Shown here one piece after another: positions 24,834-33,711 of a DNA stretch of 64,000 nt (position 1 is its first letter; every line of letters starts with the position of its first letter). Made by a program: the position numbers and the translations under genes. The notes below the pieces were generated by a model. The model did not search any database. It was not told where the DNA came from and saw nothing but the letters and a program-made list of their open reading frames with translations. This DNA is from Streptomyces hawaiiensis (GTDB lineage Bacteria > Actinomycetota > Actinomycetes > Streptomycetales > Streptomycetaceae), in the NCBI RefSeq assembly GCF_004803895.1, contig NZ_CP021978.1, forward strand, positions 558,001 to 622,000. Reading direction: 5' to 3'.

Positions 24834-25266
24834 ACCGACCCTCGCGAGAGAGGCACCCCGCCCCTCACCGCGACACCATCGCCCGCACGACCTCCAGCCA
24901 ACTGCGGTCCCTGCCCGCCAACCCGGAGCGACACGACCGTCTGAACCCGACGCGAACGGCCGGCGGAGCGGGCGAGGACGCTTCGCACGGCCGTAACACC
25001 CGCGCGGGGCCGGCACTCGCCACGACTGGGGCGCCGCACACGGCCACGCCGCCCCGCCCGGCCATGCCGTCCCCACTCCACCGCCCGGCCACGCCCAGTC
25101 GCTCCGCCGCCTCGTCCCGCCCCACCACCCCGCCCGACCCCGCCGACCGGCCAGTCCGCGCCGACCCGCCCGCGTACTGTCCCCGCACCGCGTTGACCTC
25201 GGCCCCCTGTGCGCGTCAGGGTTCATCACGGCGCGTTCCGCAACCCGCGCCGGAAGGATGGCTGCC
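24834..25266. other. 433-bp C-rich intergenic region
   Basis: No gene with a credible start or domain was found in any frame; the strand is markedly C-rich and purine-poor on the plus strand. It presumably contains the promoter of the following dehydratase gene (a TTGACC hexamer occurs at about 25193-25198, with no clear -10 element at the right distance). Confidence 0.45.
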
Positions 25267-26226
25267 ATGATCGGCATCTCGGAGATCGAAGCCGTGGCCG
25301 AGCGGATCGCCGGGCACGTCGTGCGCACACCGACCGTGGACAGCCCGGGGCTGTCGGCGTTGCTCGGCGCACCGGTCACCGCGAAGCTCGAACTGCTGCA
25401 GCGCACCGGCTCGTTCAAGGCGCGCGGGGCGACGGCAAAACTGCTGTCGCTGACCGAGGCCGAACGGGCCGCCGGGGTGGTGGCGGTCAGCGGCGGCAAC
25501 CACGGGATCGCCCTGGCGGTCATGGCCGCGGCCCTCGATGTGAAGGCCACGGTGGTGATGCCGCGCTCGGCACCCGCCAAAGCCGTGGAGATCGCGGAGG
25601 CGTCCGGCGCGTCGGTGCGGCTGACCGACGACATGGACGGCGCGTTCGCACACATGACGCGGCTCCAGCAGGAGGGGCTGACCCTGGTCCACCCCTTCGA
25701 CGACCCGGTGGTGATCGCCGGACAGGGCACGGTCGGGCTGGAGTTCGCCGCCGACGCCGGTGAGCTCACGGACGTCCTCGTGAGCATCGGGGGCGGCGGC
25801 CTGATCGCCGGTGTCGCCGCCGCGCTGCGGGCATGCCGGCCCGGGGTGCGGGTGTGGGGCGTGGAGACCGAGGGCGCACAGGCCATGTCCGAGGCGCTGG
25901 CGGCTGGCGGCCCGCTGCCGGTCGCCCTGTCGTCGATCGTCTCCACCCTCAGCGCCCCGTCCGTGTCGCAGCTGACGTACGACCATGTCTCCGCCCAGGT
26001 CACCGAGGTCCTCGTGGTCCCGGACCGGGAGGCCGTGCAGGGCTCGCTGGACCTGGCCGACCACGCCAAGGTGTGGGCCGAACCGGCGGCCGGCTGTCTG
26101 CTGCCCGCCGCCCGGCAGGTCCTGGAGCGGGTCGGCGACGGGGCCCGGCTCGGCCTGGTGGTGTGCGGGGGCAACGCGACGACGGGTGACGTGTTCGCCT
26201 GGTCGCGCCGCTTCGGTCTGCGCTGA
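25267..26226 (+). CDS. Threonine/serine dehydratase family PLP enzyme
   Basis: A 319-residue fold-type II PLP enzyme. The lysine that binds PLP is in QRTGSFKARGA, the PLP-phosphate loop is SIGGGGLIAG, and the asparagine-containing SGGNHGIAL loop is intact. There is no C-terminal ACT regulatory domain, so it resembles catabolic threonine ammonia-lyase or threo-3-hydroxyaspartate ammonia-lyase / serine racemase-type enzymes more than biosynthetic IlvA. ATG 25267 is chosen over 25258 because GGAAGG lies 9 nt upstream. It stands alone, with long non-coding flanks on both sides. Confidence 0.87.
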   Translation: MIGISEIEAVAERIAGHVVRTPTVDSPGLSALLGAPVTAKLELLQRTGSFKARGATAKLLSLTEAERAAGVVAVSGGNHGIALAVMAAALDVKATVVMPRSAPAKAVEIAEASGASVRLTDDMDGAFAHMTRLQQEGLTLVHPFDDPVVIAGQGTVGLEFAADAGELTDVLVSIGGGGLIAGVAAALRACRPGVRVWGVETEGAQAMSEALAAGGPLPVALSSIVSTLSAPSVSQLTYDHVSAQVTEVLVVPDREAVQGSLDLADHAKVWAEPAAGCLLPAARQVLERVGDGARLGLVVCGGNATTGDVFAWSRRFGLR

Positions 26227-26568
26227 CGTTCCGGCCCGCTCGCGGGGAATCCGTCGCGGAATTCATCGGAGGGCTCGGAGTTCGGACGTTGTACACGTCC
26301 GCATTTACCGCGGGTTACCACCAGGCCGGGCGGGAATTTGCGAATCCACGGTCTGCCGCGGGCGAATTCCTCCCGCCCGCGGCAGCCCGGGCGACCGAGG
26401 TGAACCGCGCCCGAGCCCGCGAAAGACCGTTTTCCCTCGCACACTTGATCCCATCTCTTGAACAGAAGACAAGAATGACCCCGGAGTTGCGATCGGATTG
26501 AACGCAGGCCGCCTCACGCCCCGTACCTCTGGAAAAGATGAGAGCCAGGTTTCCAGCGAGGGATGGCC
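26227..26568. other. 342-bp intergenic region with two palindromes
   Basis: Holds a GGACGT-TGTAC-ACGTCC palindrome at 26284-26300 and a perfect 11-bp stem CTGCCGCGGGC / GCCCGCGGCAG at 26353-26363 / 26375-26385, the latter a likely terminator for the dehydratase gene. The stretch 26430-26500 is A/T-richer (TTGATCC, TTGAACAG) and is the probable promoter of the pseudokinase. No gene seen. Confidence 0.5.
26353..26385. terminator. GC-rich hairpin downstream of the dehydratase gene
   Basis: Perfect 11-bp stem with an 11-nt loop containing AATTCCTC, about 130 bp after the dehydratase stop. Probable factor-independent terminator of Streptomyces type. Confidence 0.55.
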
Positions 26569-28230
26569 ATGGGCAGGGCGCACGTCTCCACACACCAGTT
26601 GGTCGCCGGCCGGTACCGGCTGCTCGAGATCATCCAGCGCGAGACCAACCGCATCTGCTGGTACGCCGAGGACACCGGAACCGGCGAGGTCCCCCGCCCG
26701 TGCCTCGTGACCCAGACCGGGCTTCCGGAGGACCCGCGCGGGGCCGAGCGCCGGTCCGCCGCCCGCCTGCTGCGCACGACCGAGAACATGGCGCTGCTGT
26801 GCCCCGGCCGGATCGCCATGGTCGTCGACGCCGTCGAGGAGGCCGGTGCCCTGTGGACCGTCAACGAGTGGATCGACGGCACCCCGCTCGGCGAACTCCT
26901 CTCGGAGCAGGGCACGTTCAACTACGTACGGGCGGCACGGATCGGCCTGGAGTTGCTCGACGTGCTGGACGCCGCGCACGCCGAGGGCATCACGCACGGC
27001 GAGCTCAGCCCCGGCCAGGTGTTCGTACGCGAGGACCACTCGGTCGTCGTCACCGGCTTCGGCCTGGCCGGCGCGACCCTCGCGCCCCGGCTCACGGCAC
27101 CCGCGTACGCCTCCCCGGAGCAGGCGCGCGATCAGCGCATCGGTCCCGCGGCCGACCTGTGGGCGCTGGGCGCGATCCTGTACACGATGGTCGAGGGGCG
27201 CCCGCCCTTCCGGGACCGGGGGCGCCCGGAGAACACCCTGAAGGGCGTGGACCGGCTGCCGCTGCGCACGCCGGTGCGCGCCGGGCCGCTCACCCAGGTC
27301 GTGCAGGGACTGCTCCGCAAGGACTCTCGGGAGCGGCTGACCCGCCCGGTGGTGCGCGAGGCGCTGACCCGCGCGCTCAGCGAGGACCCCGAGGCGGCCG
27401 TGGCCGCGGCACCGGCCCCGCGACTGCGCGGCGCCTACGCCGCCATGCGGCCGGGAAGCCCGGTGTGGAGCAGACGGACCATGGTGGCGGGTACGGCCCT
27501 GGCCGTGGTCACCGTCGCGGTCGCCGTGCTCGCCGCGACCCAGGGGCTGCCCGGCACGGACGGCGGCAGCGACGCGGCCGAATCGCCGGCCCGGCCGCCG
27601 GCCTCCGCCGCCACGCCGGGCGAGGGCACCGGCGGCGACCCCGAACCGTCCGGGGCGCCCAGTCCGCCCGAGTCCCCCGCCCCCACCCCCACTCCGTCGT
27701 CCCCGTCCCCCACAGGCACACCCACGCCCACACCCACGCCCACCCCGTCCGCCCCGGCCACGGCCCTGCCGCCCGGTTTCCAGCGCTACCGGGCGCCGGA
27801 GGGCTTCTCCGTCGCGCTCCCCGAGGGTTTCAAGCGGCTGGACACCGACCGCGAGGGCGAGGCGTACCGGGTCGTCTTCGGCGCCGAGGGCGACGACCGC
27901 ACGCTGGCCGTCACCTACAGCGAACAGGCGGGCCCGGACCCCGTGGCCGTGTGGCGGGACGACGTCGAGCCCAACCTCAAGCGGACCGACGGCTACGACC
28001 GGATCGGGGCGATCCGCGCGACGACGTACCAGGGGCGCGAGGCCGCCGACATGGAGTGGACCGCGGACGTCGACGGCACTCGTGTGCACACCTACGGCCG
28101 GGGCGTCCTGCTGGGCGGGGGCCGGAGTTTCTCCCTGCGCTGGACGACCCCGGAAGCCGAAGGGAAGGACGCCGCGAACCAGGAGGCGCTGCGCACGTTC
28201 TTCAAGACCTTCCGGCCCGGCTCAGACTGA
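26569..28230 (+). CDS. Membrane-anchored pseudokinase with extracytoplasmic domain
   Basis: A 553-residue protein. Residues 10-265 have a Ser/Thr kinase fold, but the catalytic apparatus is lost. The beta-3 lysine is missing (RPCLVTQTG); the catalytic loop HRDxKPxN reads HGELSPGQV; DFG reads GFG (VVTGFGLAG). The APE-equivalent APAYASPEQARDQ is kept. One membrane helix (about 305-325, RTMVAGTALAVVTVAVAVLA) and a Thr-Pro repeat linker lead to an extracytoplasmic C-terminal domain (about 400-553). GAGGG ends 6 nt before ATG 26569, preferred over 26563. It may scaffold or sense at the membrane. It converges on the serine hydrolase with a 9-bp overlap. Confidence 0.88.
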   Translation: MGRAHVSTHQLVAGRYRLLEIIQRETNRICWYAEDTGTGEVPRPCLVTQTGLPEDPRGAERRSAARLLRTTENMALLCPGRIAMVVDAVEEAGALWTVNEWIDGTPLGELLSEQGTFNYVRAARIGLELLDVLDAAHAEGITHGELSPGQVFVREDHSVVVTGFGLAGATLAPRLTAPAYASPEQARDQRIGPAADLWALGAILYTMVEGRPPFRDRGRPENTLKGVDRLPLRTPVRAGPLTQVVQGLLRKDSRERLTRPVVREALTRALSEDPEAAVAAAPAPRLRGAYAAMRPGSPVWSRRTMVAGTALAVVTVAVAVLAATQGLPGTDGGSDAAESPARPPASAATPGEGTGGDPEPSGAPSPPESPAPTPTPSSPSPTGTPTPTPTPTPSAPATALPPGFQRYRAPEGFSVALPEGFKRLDTDREGEAYRVVFGAEGDDRTLAVTYSEQAGPDPVAVWRDDVEPNLKRTDGYDRIGAIRATTYQGREAADMEWTADVDGTRVHTYGRGVLLGGGRSFSLRWTTPEAEGKDAANQEALRTFFKTFRPGSD

Positions 28231-29673
28231 GCCGGGCCGGGCGCGCAGGGAGGTGAACCGGCCGCGCTGCAGCGGCTCGGTGCGCCAGTGCGCGGTGAGC
28301 GTGCGGTCCGCGAGGGAGCAGGTCAGTGCCAGGCGGTGCGGAGTCTCCAGGAACACCACCTCGACGGCCAGTGTGCCGACGTCGGTCCAGCCGCCGCTCA
28401 CGGCGGTCGGGACGGGTTCCTCGGCGACCGTCCAGCCCTCCCCCGGGAGGCGTAGGTTTAGCCGGTCCGGCTGGTCCGGGCGGTCCATCGCCCCGGTGAG
28501 CGTGAGCGTCCAGCCGTCCGCGTCCTCGGCGAGCCCGGCCGTGAGGACGGGTCCGGTCTCGGCGGAGGGGGTGAACGCGGTGGTGGCCCAGTCCCGGTCC
28601 CGCTCCGGGGGTGTGGGCCGGCCCGGGGCGGGCGGCAGCGCGAGCCGGTCGAGGCGTTCGCACAGCTCCGCGTCGGCGGCCTCCCGGCCGGTCAGCGGCT
28701 CGGGGCCGAAGGCGGGCAGCAGATGCTCCCAGACCAGGTTCAGGTACTCCTGCGTCCGCTCGGTCGCCGCGGTCGTCGCGATCACCGCGTCGTGCTCCGG
28801 CAGCACCAGACAGAACTGGCCGTACGCGCCGTCGCCCCGGTAGCCGTGCCGGGACATCCAGAACTGGTAGCCGTAGCCCCGGGCCGAGTCCGGCCGGTCC
28901 CCGTCCCCTATGGCTCCGGCGGTGGGTATGCGGGGTCGCGAGGCCCGGGCCGCCCATCCCTCCGACAGCAGCCGCTTGCCCTCCCAGACCCCGTCGCGCA
29001 GATACAGCTGGCCGAGCCGGGCGACGGCGTCGGTGGTCGCGTGCAGACCGCTGAAGCCCAGCTCGCGGCCGGTGCGGTCGCACCGCCAGGCCACTTCGCC
29101 GATGCCCAGCGGATCCAGCAGCCGGGGCCGCAGGTACCCGGTGAGCGACTGGCCGGTCACGCGCTGGACGATCGCGGCGAGGGTGTACGTCGTGGGCTGG
29201 TTGTAGGCGAAGACGGTGCCGGGATCCTGGTCGGGCGGCAGCAGCAGGAACCCTCGGACGGGCTCGGCGGGGTCCCGCCCGAAGGCCTCGTCGACGGTCT
29301 CCCGCCGATGGCCGCTCGACATGGACGCCACGTGCCGTACGAGCATGGCCCGGCTGCGCGGATCGGTGATGTCGGCCTCGAACTCCGGGAAGTACGAGAT
29401 CACCGGAGCGTCGAAGTCGAGCAGTCCCTCGGCCTCGGCCAGAGCTGCTGCGGTCGCGGTGAAGCTCTTGCTGAGCGAGTACAGCAGATGGGGGCGTTCG
29501 GCGGTGTACGGCGCCCACCAGCCGGAGGCGACCAGATGCCCGTGTCGCATGATCATCAGGCTGTGCGGCTCGATCTCGGGGGCGGCTTCGAGAGCGTCGA
29601 GGAAGGCGTGGACGCCGGAGGCGTCGACCCCTTGGGCGGCGGGGTCGGAGGACGGCAGGACGGAAGCACTCAT
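28222..29673 (-). CDS. Serine hydrolase, beta-lactamase class C fold
   Basis: A 483-residue penicillin-binding-protein-like enzyme. The catalytic tetrad is visible: LLYSLSKSFTATAAAL (SxxK), and the YxN-type motif appears as AYNQPTTYTLAAIV. A C-terminal beta-rich extension (about residues 360-483) is typical of actinobacterial serine hydrolases. No signal peptide, so the target is probably cytosolic (an esterase or peptidase); the substrate is unknown. ATG 29673 has AGGA 8 nt upstream. Divergent from the F420-type oxidoreductase. Confidence 0.88.
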   Translation of the reverse strand: MSASVLPSSDPAAQGVDASGVHAFLDALEAAPEIEPHSLMIMRHGHLVASGWWAPYTAERPHLLYSLSKSFTATAAALAEAEGLLDFDAPVISYFPEFEADITDPRSRAMLVRHVASMSSGHRRETVDEAFGRDPAEPVRGFLLLPPDQDPGTVFAYNQPTTYTLAAIVQRVTGQSLTGYLRPRLLDPLGIGEVAWRCDRTGRELGFSGLHATTDAVARLGQLYLRDGVWEGKRLLSEGWAARASRPRIPTAGAIGDGDRPDSARGYGYQFWMSRHGYRGDGAYGQFCLVLPEHDAVIATTAATERTQEYLNLVWEHLLPAFGPEPLTGREAADAELCERLDRLALPPAPGRPTPPERDRDWATTAFTPSAETGPVLTAGLAEDADGWTLTLTGAMDRPDQPDRLNLRLPGEGWTVAEEPVPTAVSGGWTDVGTLAVEVVFLETPHRLALTCSLADRTLTAHWRTEPLQRGRFTSLRARPGSV

Positions 29674-29745
29674 GGATGCATCCTGCACCCGTCGGCGACC
29701 TTGATCGAGCCGTTTCCGGGCGCGCTGTCAGGGGACTCGCCGAGT

Positions 29746-30717
29746 ATGGTGCAAATCGGATACACGATGATGACCGAGCAGGCCGGCCCCCGAGAGCTCG
29801 TCGACCATGTGGTGCGGGCCGAGGAGGCGGGCTTCGACTTCTCGGTAACCTCCGACCACTACTTCCCGTGGCTGCGCTCGCAGGGTCATTCGCCGTACGC
29901 GTGGGCCGTGCTCGGCGCTGCCGCGCAGGCCACGTCACGTATCCCGCTGATGACGTATGTGACGTGCCCGACGTTCCGCTACCACCCCGCGGTGGTGGCG
30001 CAGAAGGCGGCGACACTGCAGTTGCTGTCCGAGGGCCGGTTCCGGCTGGGGCTGGGCTCGGGCGAGAACCTCAACGAGCACGTGGTGGGCGGCGGCTGGC
30101 CGTCCGTCGACGTGCGGCACGAGATGTTCGAGGAGGCCGTGGAGATCATCCGCGCCCTCTTCAAGGGCGGCCATGTCAACCATCGCGGCACGCACTTCGA
30201 CGTGGAGTCGGCCCGGCTGTGGGACCTGCCGGACCAGGCGCCGCCCATCGGCATCGCCGTCTCCGGGGAGCGGTCGTGCGAACTCGCGGGCCGGCTCGGT
30301 GACCTGGTGATCGCCACGGAGCCCAAGGCCGGGCTGCTGGAGACCTTCGACCGGCACGGCGGCCAGGGCAAGCCCCGCGTCGGCCAGCTGCCCGTCTGCT
30401 ACGACCCCGACCGGGACACGGCCGTCAAGCGGGCGCACTCCCAGTTCCGCTGGTTCGGCAGCGGCTGGAAGGTCAACTCCGAGCTGCCGCATCCGGATTC
30501 CTTCGAGGCGGCGACCCAGTTCGTCACACAGGACGACGTCGCCGACTCCATCCCGTGCGGTGACGACCCGGACGCGTTCGTCGAGGCCGTCCGCCCGTAC
30601 GCCGAGGCCGGGTTCACCGAGATCGCCCTCGTCCAGATCGGCGGCGAGTCGCAGCCGGCGTATCTGGACTGGTCGGAGAAGACCCTGCTGCCCGCGCTGC
30701 GCGACGCGTTCGGCTGA
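29746..30717 (+). CDS. LLM-class F420-dependent oxidoreductase
   Basis: A 323-residue luciferase-like TIM-barrel enzyme. It begins VQIGYTMMTEQAGPRELVDHVVRAEEAGFDF; residues 35-60 (SVTSDHYFPWLRSQGHSPYAW) and the GSGENLNEHV segment match the G6PDH-like F420 family. It probably uses F420 to oxidise or reduce an unknown alcohol or carbonyl. ATG 29746 has only a weak purine-rich ribosome site. The C-terminal 104 bp are also read on the opposite strand by the next gene. Confidence 0.87.
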   Translation: MVQIGYTMMTEQAGPRELVDHVVRAEEAGFDFSVTSDHYFPWLRSQGHSPYAWAVLGAAAQATSRIPLMTYVTCPTFRYHPAVVAQKAATLQLLSEGRFRLGLGSGENLNEHVVGGGWPSVDVRHEMFEEAVEIIRALFKGGHVNHRGTHFDVESARLWDLPDQAPPIGIAVSGERSCELAGRLGDLVIATEPKAGLLETFDRHGGQGKPRVGQLPVCYDPDRDTAVKRAHSQFRWFGSGWKVNSELPHPDSFEAATQFVTQDDVADSIPCGDDPDAFVEAVRPYAEAGFTEIALVQIGGESQPAYLDWSEKTLLPALRDAFG

Positions 30718-31309
30718 AGTCCTCCGCCAGCGCCTCGACAGCCCGTTCCACCAGTTGAGCCCTCCGCCCCGGGGGGCTCTTCTTCACGAGGGCGCCCACC
30801 CGCTGTGCCTCCTCGGTCGTGGGCAGGAACCCGGCCAGCAGGAGGGGCAGCAGCAGGCGCCGGACGAGCACTTCGCCCTCCGAGGTGACCTGGGGCCTGC
30901 GCACCACTGAGACGTTGACCCGGATCGCGTGTTCGTTGCCGGGCGGGACACCCGGCCGGTCCGTTTCGATCGCGGCGTAGCGGAAGCCGTGCGCCAGGTC
31001 GCAGGCCGGGCAGCCGGCCGGGCCCCGTGCGAGCCGGTCGCCGCAGTCGGGGCACACCAGCCGGTCGAGGGCGGCGTCCACGATCCGCCAGTCGTGCCGG
31101 TCGGGTTCGGCCGCGACCATCTCGGCCAGTGCCCGCTCCTGGTCACCGCCCTCAGCGGTGCCCCACTGCCGCAGGAAGGCGGCCCACTCCCCCTCGACGA
31201 TGCCGTCCACGAGGTCCCGGCAGCGGGCACAGGCGGGGGCACCGCCGTACGCGTAGCCGCCGCACTCCGCACAGCGGCGCAGCGTGGCGTCCGTCTCCTG
31301 TCGCACCAT
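30614..31309 (-). CDS. Two-zinc-ribbon hypothetical protein
   Basis: A 231-residue protein with two zinc-ribbon-like modules: RRCAECGGYAYGGAPACARC near residue 12 and VCPDCGDRLARGPAGCPACD near residue 87. Between and after them are amphipathic helices, then a low-complexity C-terminus (about 35 residues, Arg/Ser/Pro-rich) lying antisense to the last codons of the LLM gene. ATG 31309 has GAGGA 8 nt upstream. Domain content suggests nucleic-acid or metal binding. The low-complexity end may come from a lost stop or a frameshift; the 104-bp convergent overlap is unusual. Confidence 0.65.
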   Translation of the reverse strand: MVRQETDATLRRCAECGGYAYGGAPACARCRDLVDGIVEGEWAAFLRQWGTAEGGDQERALAEMVAAEPDRHDWRIVDAALDRLVCPDCGDRLARGPAGCPACDLAHGFRYAAIETDRPGVPPGNEHAIRVNVSVVRRPQVTSEGEVLVRRLLLPLLLAGFLPTTEEAQRVGALVKKSPPGRRAQLVERAVEALAEDFSRTRRAARAAGSSPTSPDTPAATRRRSGRGRSR

Positions 31310-31458
31310 GCCGGGCATCCTCGCGCACCCGCGCCCGGCCGGGACAACGGTTTTCGGCCCGGGCCGCACGGGCGGGGAACGGCCAGGTCAGCGGGGGCCG
31401 CTAGGCTTCCGTCCGCACCTCGTGCAGTCCGATCTGCCCCACCTCAGGAGAGTCGTCC

Positions 31459-32499
31459 GTGACCGTAGCCATGACCCCGCCCGAGACGTCCCCCGCCGCC
31501 CCGGCGCCCGTCTGCGACCCGGTGGCGCGGGACGCGCGGGAGTTCGGGGCGTACGCCCGGACCGGGGGGTGGGCCTTCGGTCTGATGGTGGCGCGCAGTG
31601 TGCGGCCCGGCGGGCAGGGCTCGGACGAGACGCCGAAGGTGTCCGCCAAGGAGTTCGCGGAACTCGCCGGCTGCTCCCCGGAGCGGGTCATGCGCTACTA
31701 CAAGGCGTGGGACCGGGCGGCCGACGACGGGATGGTCCCGCACTTCGAGGCGCTGACGCCGGGTCAGGAGGTGGACCTGCCGGACGCCGACGTGTGGCCG
31801 GGCTACTACATCTCCCGCAACAGCGCGACCTCCGAGCGCGGCACCGCCATCACCGAGGCCGCCGAGGCGGAGGGCATCCGGCCCACCAAGGCCCTCGAGG
31901 TCGCGGAGAACCCCACCGCCCTGCGCGCCGCGATCCTCGCCGACCCCTCCACCGCCCGCGCGGCCCGCCAGGCCCTGCTGGACCGAGTCCGCGAGGACCC
32001 GGACCTCCAGTCGGAGCTGGCCCGTGACGTGGTGCGCACCGACGAGCTGAAGAAGGCCGTCGCCGGGGAGAGCAGGGCGGCCGACCGGATCGGATACGTG
32101 CGCCAGATCGCCGAGTCGGGGCAGATCAAGACGCCCGCCGGGCAGACCGTCGACGCGCCCGCCGATCTGCGCCAGGAGGCCGAGCGGCACCTGTCGCTGC
32201 TCGACGAGCTGGACGAGGGCGAGGGCGCCGGCGAGTGGGCCGCCGAGGCCTACGACACGATGAAGTCCCTCGTCGTCGAGGTAGTGGAGGCCGACCCGGG
32301 TCTGCGGGTGCGGGAGCGGCGCACGAAGTTCTACAACAGCCTGCAGAAGGCGACCAAGGTGTTCGAGGAGCTGACCTTCGACGACGCCGGGGAGTTCTAC
32401 GAGGACGACATGGTGCAGCGTCTGGAGGATCTCCAGCGGGCCGTCGCCGTATGCATCGAGTCGCTGCGCGGTGCTCGCGGGAATCACCCGGTCGGCTGA
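31459..32499 (+). CDS. Conserved hypothetical protein with helix-turn-helix-like segment
   Basis: A 346-residue acidic, helix-rich protein conserved-looking in actinobacteria but not assigned by me. Residues 58-75 (VSAKEFAELAGCSPERVMRY) look like a helix-turn-helix, and the rest contains charged helices (ADPSTARAARQALLDRVRED, EAERHLSLLDELDEG). GTG 31459 has AGGAG 9 nt upstream. It is followed by the SsgA-like gene on the same strand after 62 bp. No catalytic residues seen; DNA or cell-cycle role is only a guess. Confidence 0.75.
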   Translation: MTVAMTPPETSPAAPAPVCDPVARDAREFGAYARTGGWAFGLMVARSVRPGGQGSDETPKVSAKEFAELAGCSPERVMRYYKAWDRAADDGMVPHFEALTPGQEVDLPDADVWPGYYISRNSATSERGTAITEAAEAEGIRPTKALEVAENPTALRAAILADPSTARAARQALLDRVREDPDLQSELARDVVRTDELKKAVAGESRAADRIGYVRQIAESGQIKTPAGQTVDAPADLRQEAERHLSLLDELDEGEGAGEWAAEAYDTMKSLVVEVVEADPGLRVRERRTKFYNSLQKATKVFEELTFDDAGEFYEDDMVQRLEDLQRAVAVCIESLRGARGNHPVG

Positions 32500-32523
32500 G
32501 CATTCCGGCTGGATCGGGGGTAC
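32500..32523 (+). promoter_or_regulatory. SigB-type promoter candidate upstream of the ssgA-like gene
   Basis: GCAT (32500-32503) is spaced 14 nt from GGGTAC (32518-32523), fitting the known S. coelicolor SigB consensus GNNT-N14-16-GGGTAC. The start GTG lies 38 bp downstream. Motif match only. Confidence 0.45.
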
Positions 32524-32561
32524 TAGAGGGCTCTACGTCGGTTCTTCCCGGAGGCTCTCTC

Positions 32562-32987
32562 GTGAACTCGTTCGTCCACAAGACCCTGGTGGTGCAGCTC
32601 CAGGCGGGCGACACGGACCGTTTCTCCGTGCTCGCCCACCTGAGCTACGACGCCGCGGACCCGTTCGCCGTCACCGTGGTCTTCAGCCACGACGGCCGCG
32701 TCCTCGCCCGGTGGCAGCTGGACCGGGAGATGCTCGGTGACGCGCTGCGGCGTCCGGTCGGGGTCGGCGACGTGCGGATGCGCCCCGAGTCGCGGGGCAT
32801 GTGGCGGGAGCTGCGCATGGAGTTCCTCGGCGACGCCCGCCCCGACGGCGGCCGGCACCACGCGGTGGTGTTCGCGTGGGCGCCGGGGTTCGCTGCGTTC
32901 CTTCGGGAGACCTACGAGGTGGTGCAGCCGGGTCGCGAGGAGGTCCATGTCGACGACTTCCTGGCGGGCGTTCTCGCCGGGGGCTGA
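32562..32987 (+). CDS. SsgA-like sporulation/cell-division protein (SALP)
   Basis: A 141-residue SsgA/B-family protein: HKTLVVQLQAGDTDRFSVLAHLSYDAADPFAVTVVF at the N-terminus, WQLDREMLGDALRRPVGVGDVRM in the middle, and the acidic C-terminus REEVHVDDFLAGVLAGG. SALPs are unique to sporulating actinomycetes and control FtsZ placement or peptidoglycan remodelling in aerial hyphae. GTG 32562 has a consensus GGAGG 7 nt upstream. A SigB-type promoter candidate precedes it. Which SALP subfamily it belongs to is uncertain. Confidence 0.9.
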   Translation: MNSFVHKTLVVQLQAGDTDRFSVLAHLSYDAADPFAVTVVFSHDGRVLARWQLDREMLGDALRRPVGVGDVRMRPESRGMWRELRMEFLGDARPDGGRHHAVVFAWAPGFAAFLRETYEVVQPGREEVHVDDFLAGVLAGG

Positions 32988-33066
32988 GTCGCGGCGGGTC
33001 CGAGCCCCCAGGGCGTCTGCGACACGCTGTGGGACCGACATGTTCCGCGCGCCGGCGCCGGTGTCG

Positions 33067-33564
33067 TCACCTCGACGTGTGGCGGTACCGGGTCCACAGC
33101 GGCAGGACGAACCAGCACAGCAGATACCAGCCGACCACGCCGGCGACCAGGTAGGGCACGAAGCCGTCGTGCGTGGCCACGCGCAGGATCAGCAGCAGTG
33201 AGGCGGTCGTCGTGGCGAGCAGCAGCACGAGGCCGAGCAGGGTGAGCCGGGAGGCCAGCTGAACCGCCTGGGGCTTGACGCGCCGCCCGGAGACGAGGCG
33301 GTGCAGGGACACCGGGCCTATGAGCGCCCCGGTCGCGCAGGCGCCCAGGACGACCGTCACGAGGTAGATCGTCTGGTCGGTGTCGGAGAGATCCCCGTAC
33401 TTCTCGGTGAACACCACGGTGAGCAGAAAGCCGAACAGGATCTGCACGCCCATCTGCGCCACGCGGACCTCCTGGATGAGCTCCTGCCACATCCGGTCCG
33501 CTCTCTCCTCCTCCGTCTCGTTGCGCCCCCGGCGCATGACCCCGCCCTCTGCCGCGTCCGCCAC
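33067..33564 (-). CDS. DUF6328-type four-helix membrane protein
   Basis: A 165-residue integral membrane protein with four hydrophobic helices: MGVQILFGFLLTVVFTE, IYLVTVVLGACATGALIG, LTLLGLVLLLATTTASLLLI, and PYLVAGVVGWYLLCWFVLP. A cytoplasmic acidic N-terminus (ETEEERADRMWQELIQE) precedes them. It matches the DUF6328 family of actinobacteria; function unknown. GTG 33564 has GGAGG 4-5 nt upstream; an internal ATG is possible. It is divergent from the small 115-residue protein. Confidence 0.82.
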   Translation of the reverse strand: MADAAEGGVMRRGRNETEEERADRMWQELIQEVRVAQMGVQILFGFLLTVVFTEKYGDLSDTDQTIYLVTVVLGACATGALIGPVSLHRLVSGRRVKPQAVQLASRLTLLGLVLLLATTTASLLLILRVATHDGFVPYLVAGVVGWYLLCWFVLPLWTRYRHTSR

Positions 33565-33711
33565 TGTTCCTCCCGGTGTGAGACCTGAGCCCTCCTCTTT
33601 CCCGGGTTCCCCGGAACGAGTCGTCGTCCCGGGGCTCGCGGCGGTTTGAGCGATCAGGGGGCGGTTACACGGACGACGCGAATGACGCAGAACCGAGGAG
33701 GTCGTGGACGC

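Noticed and set aside
24834..25266. Open frames within the C-rich gap
   Set aside because: No start with ribosome site and only Arg/Pro/Ala-rich products.
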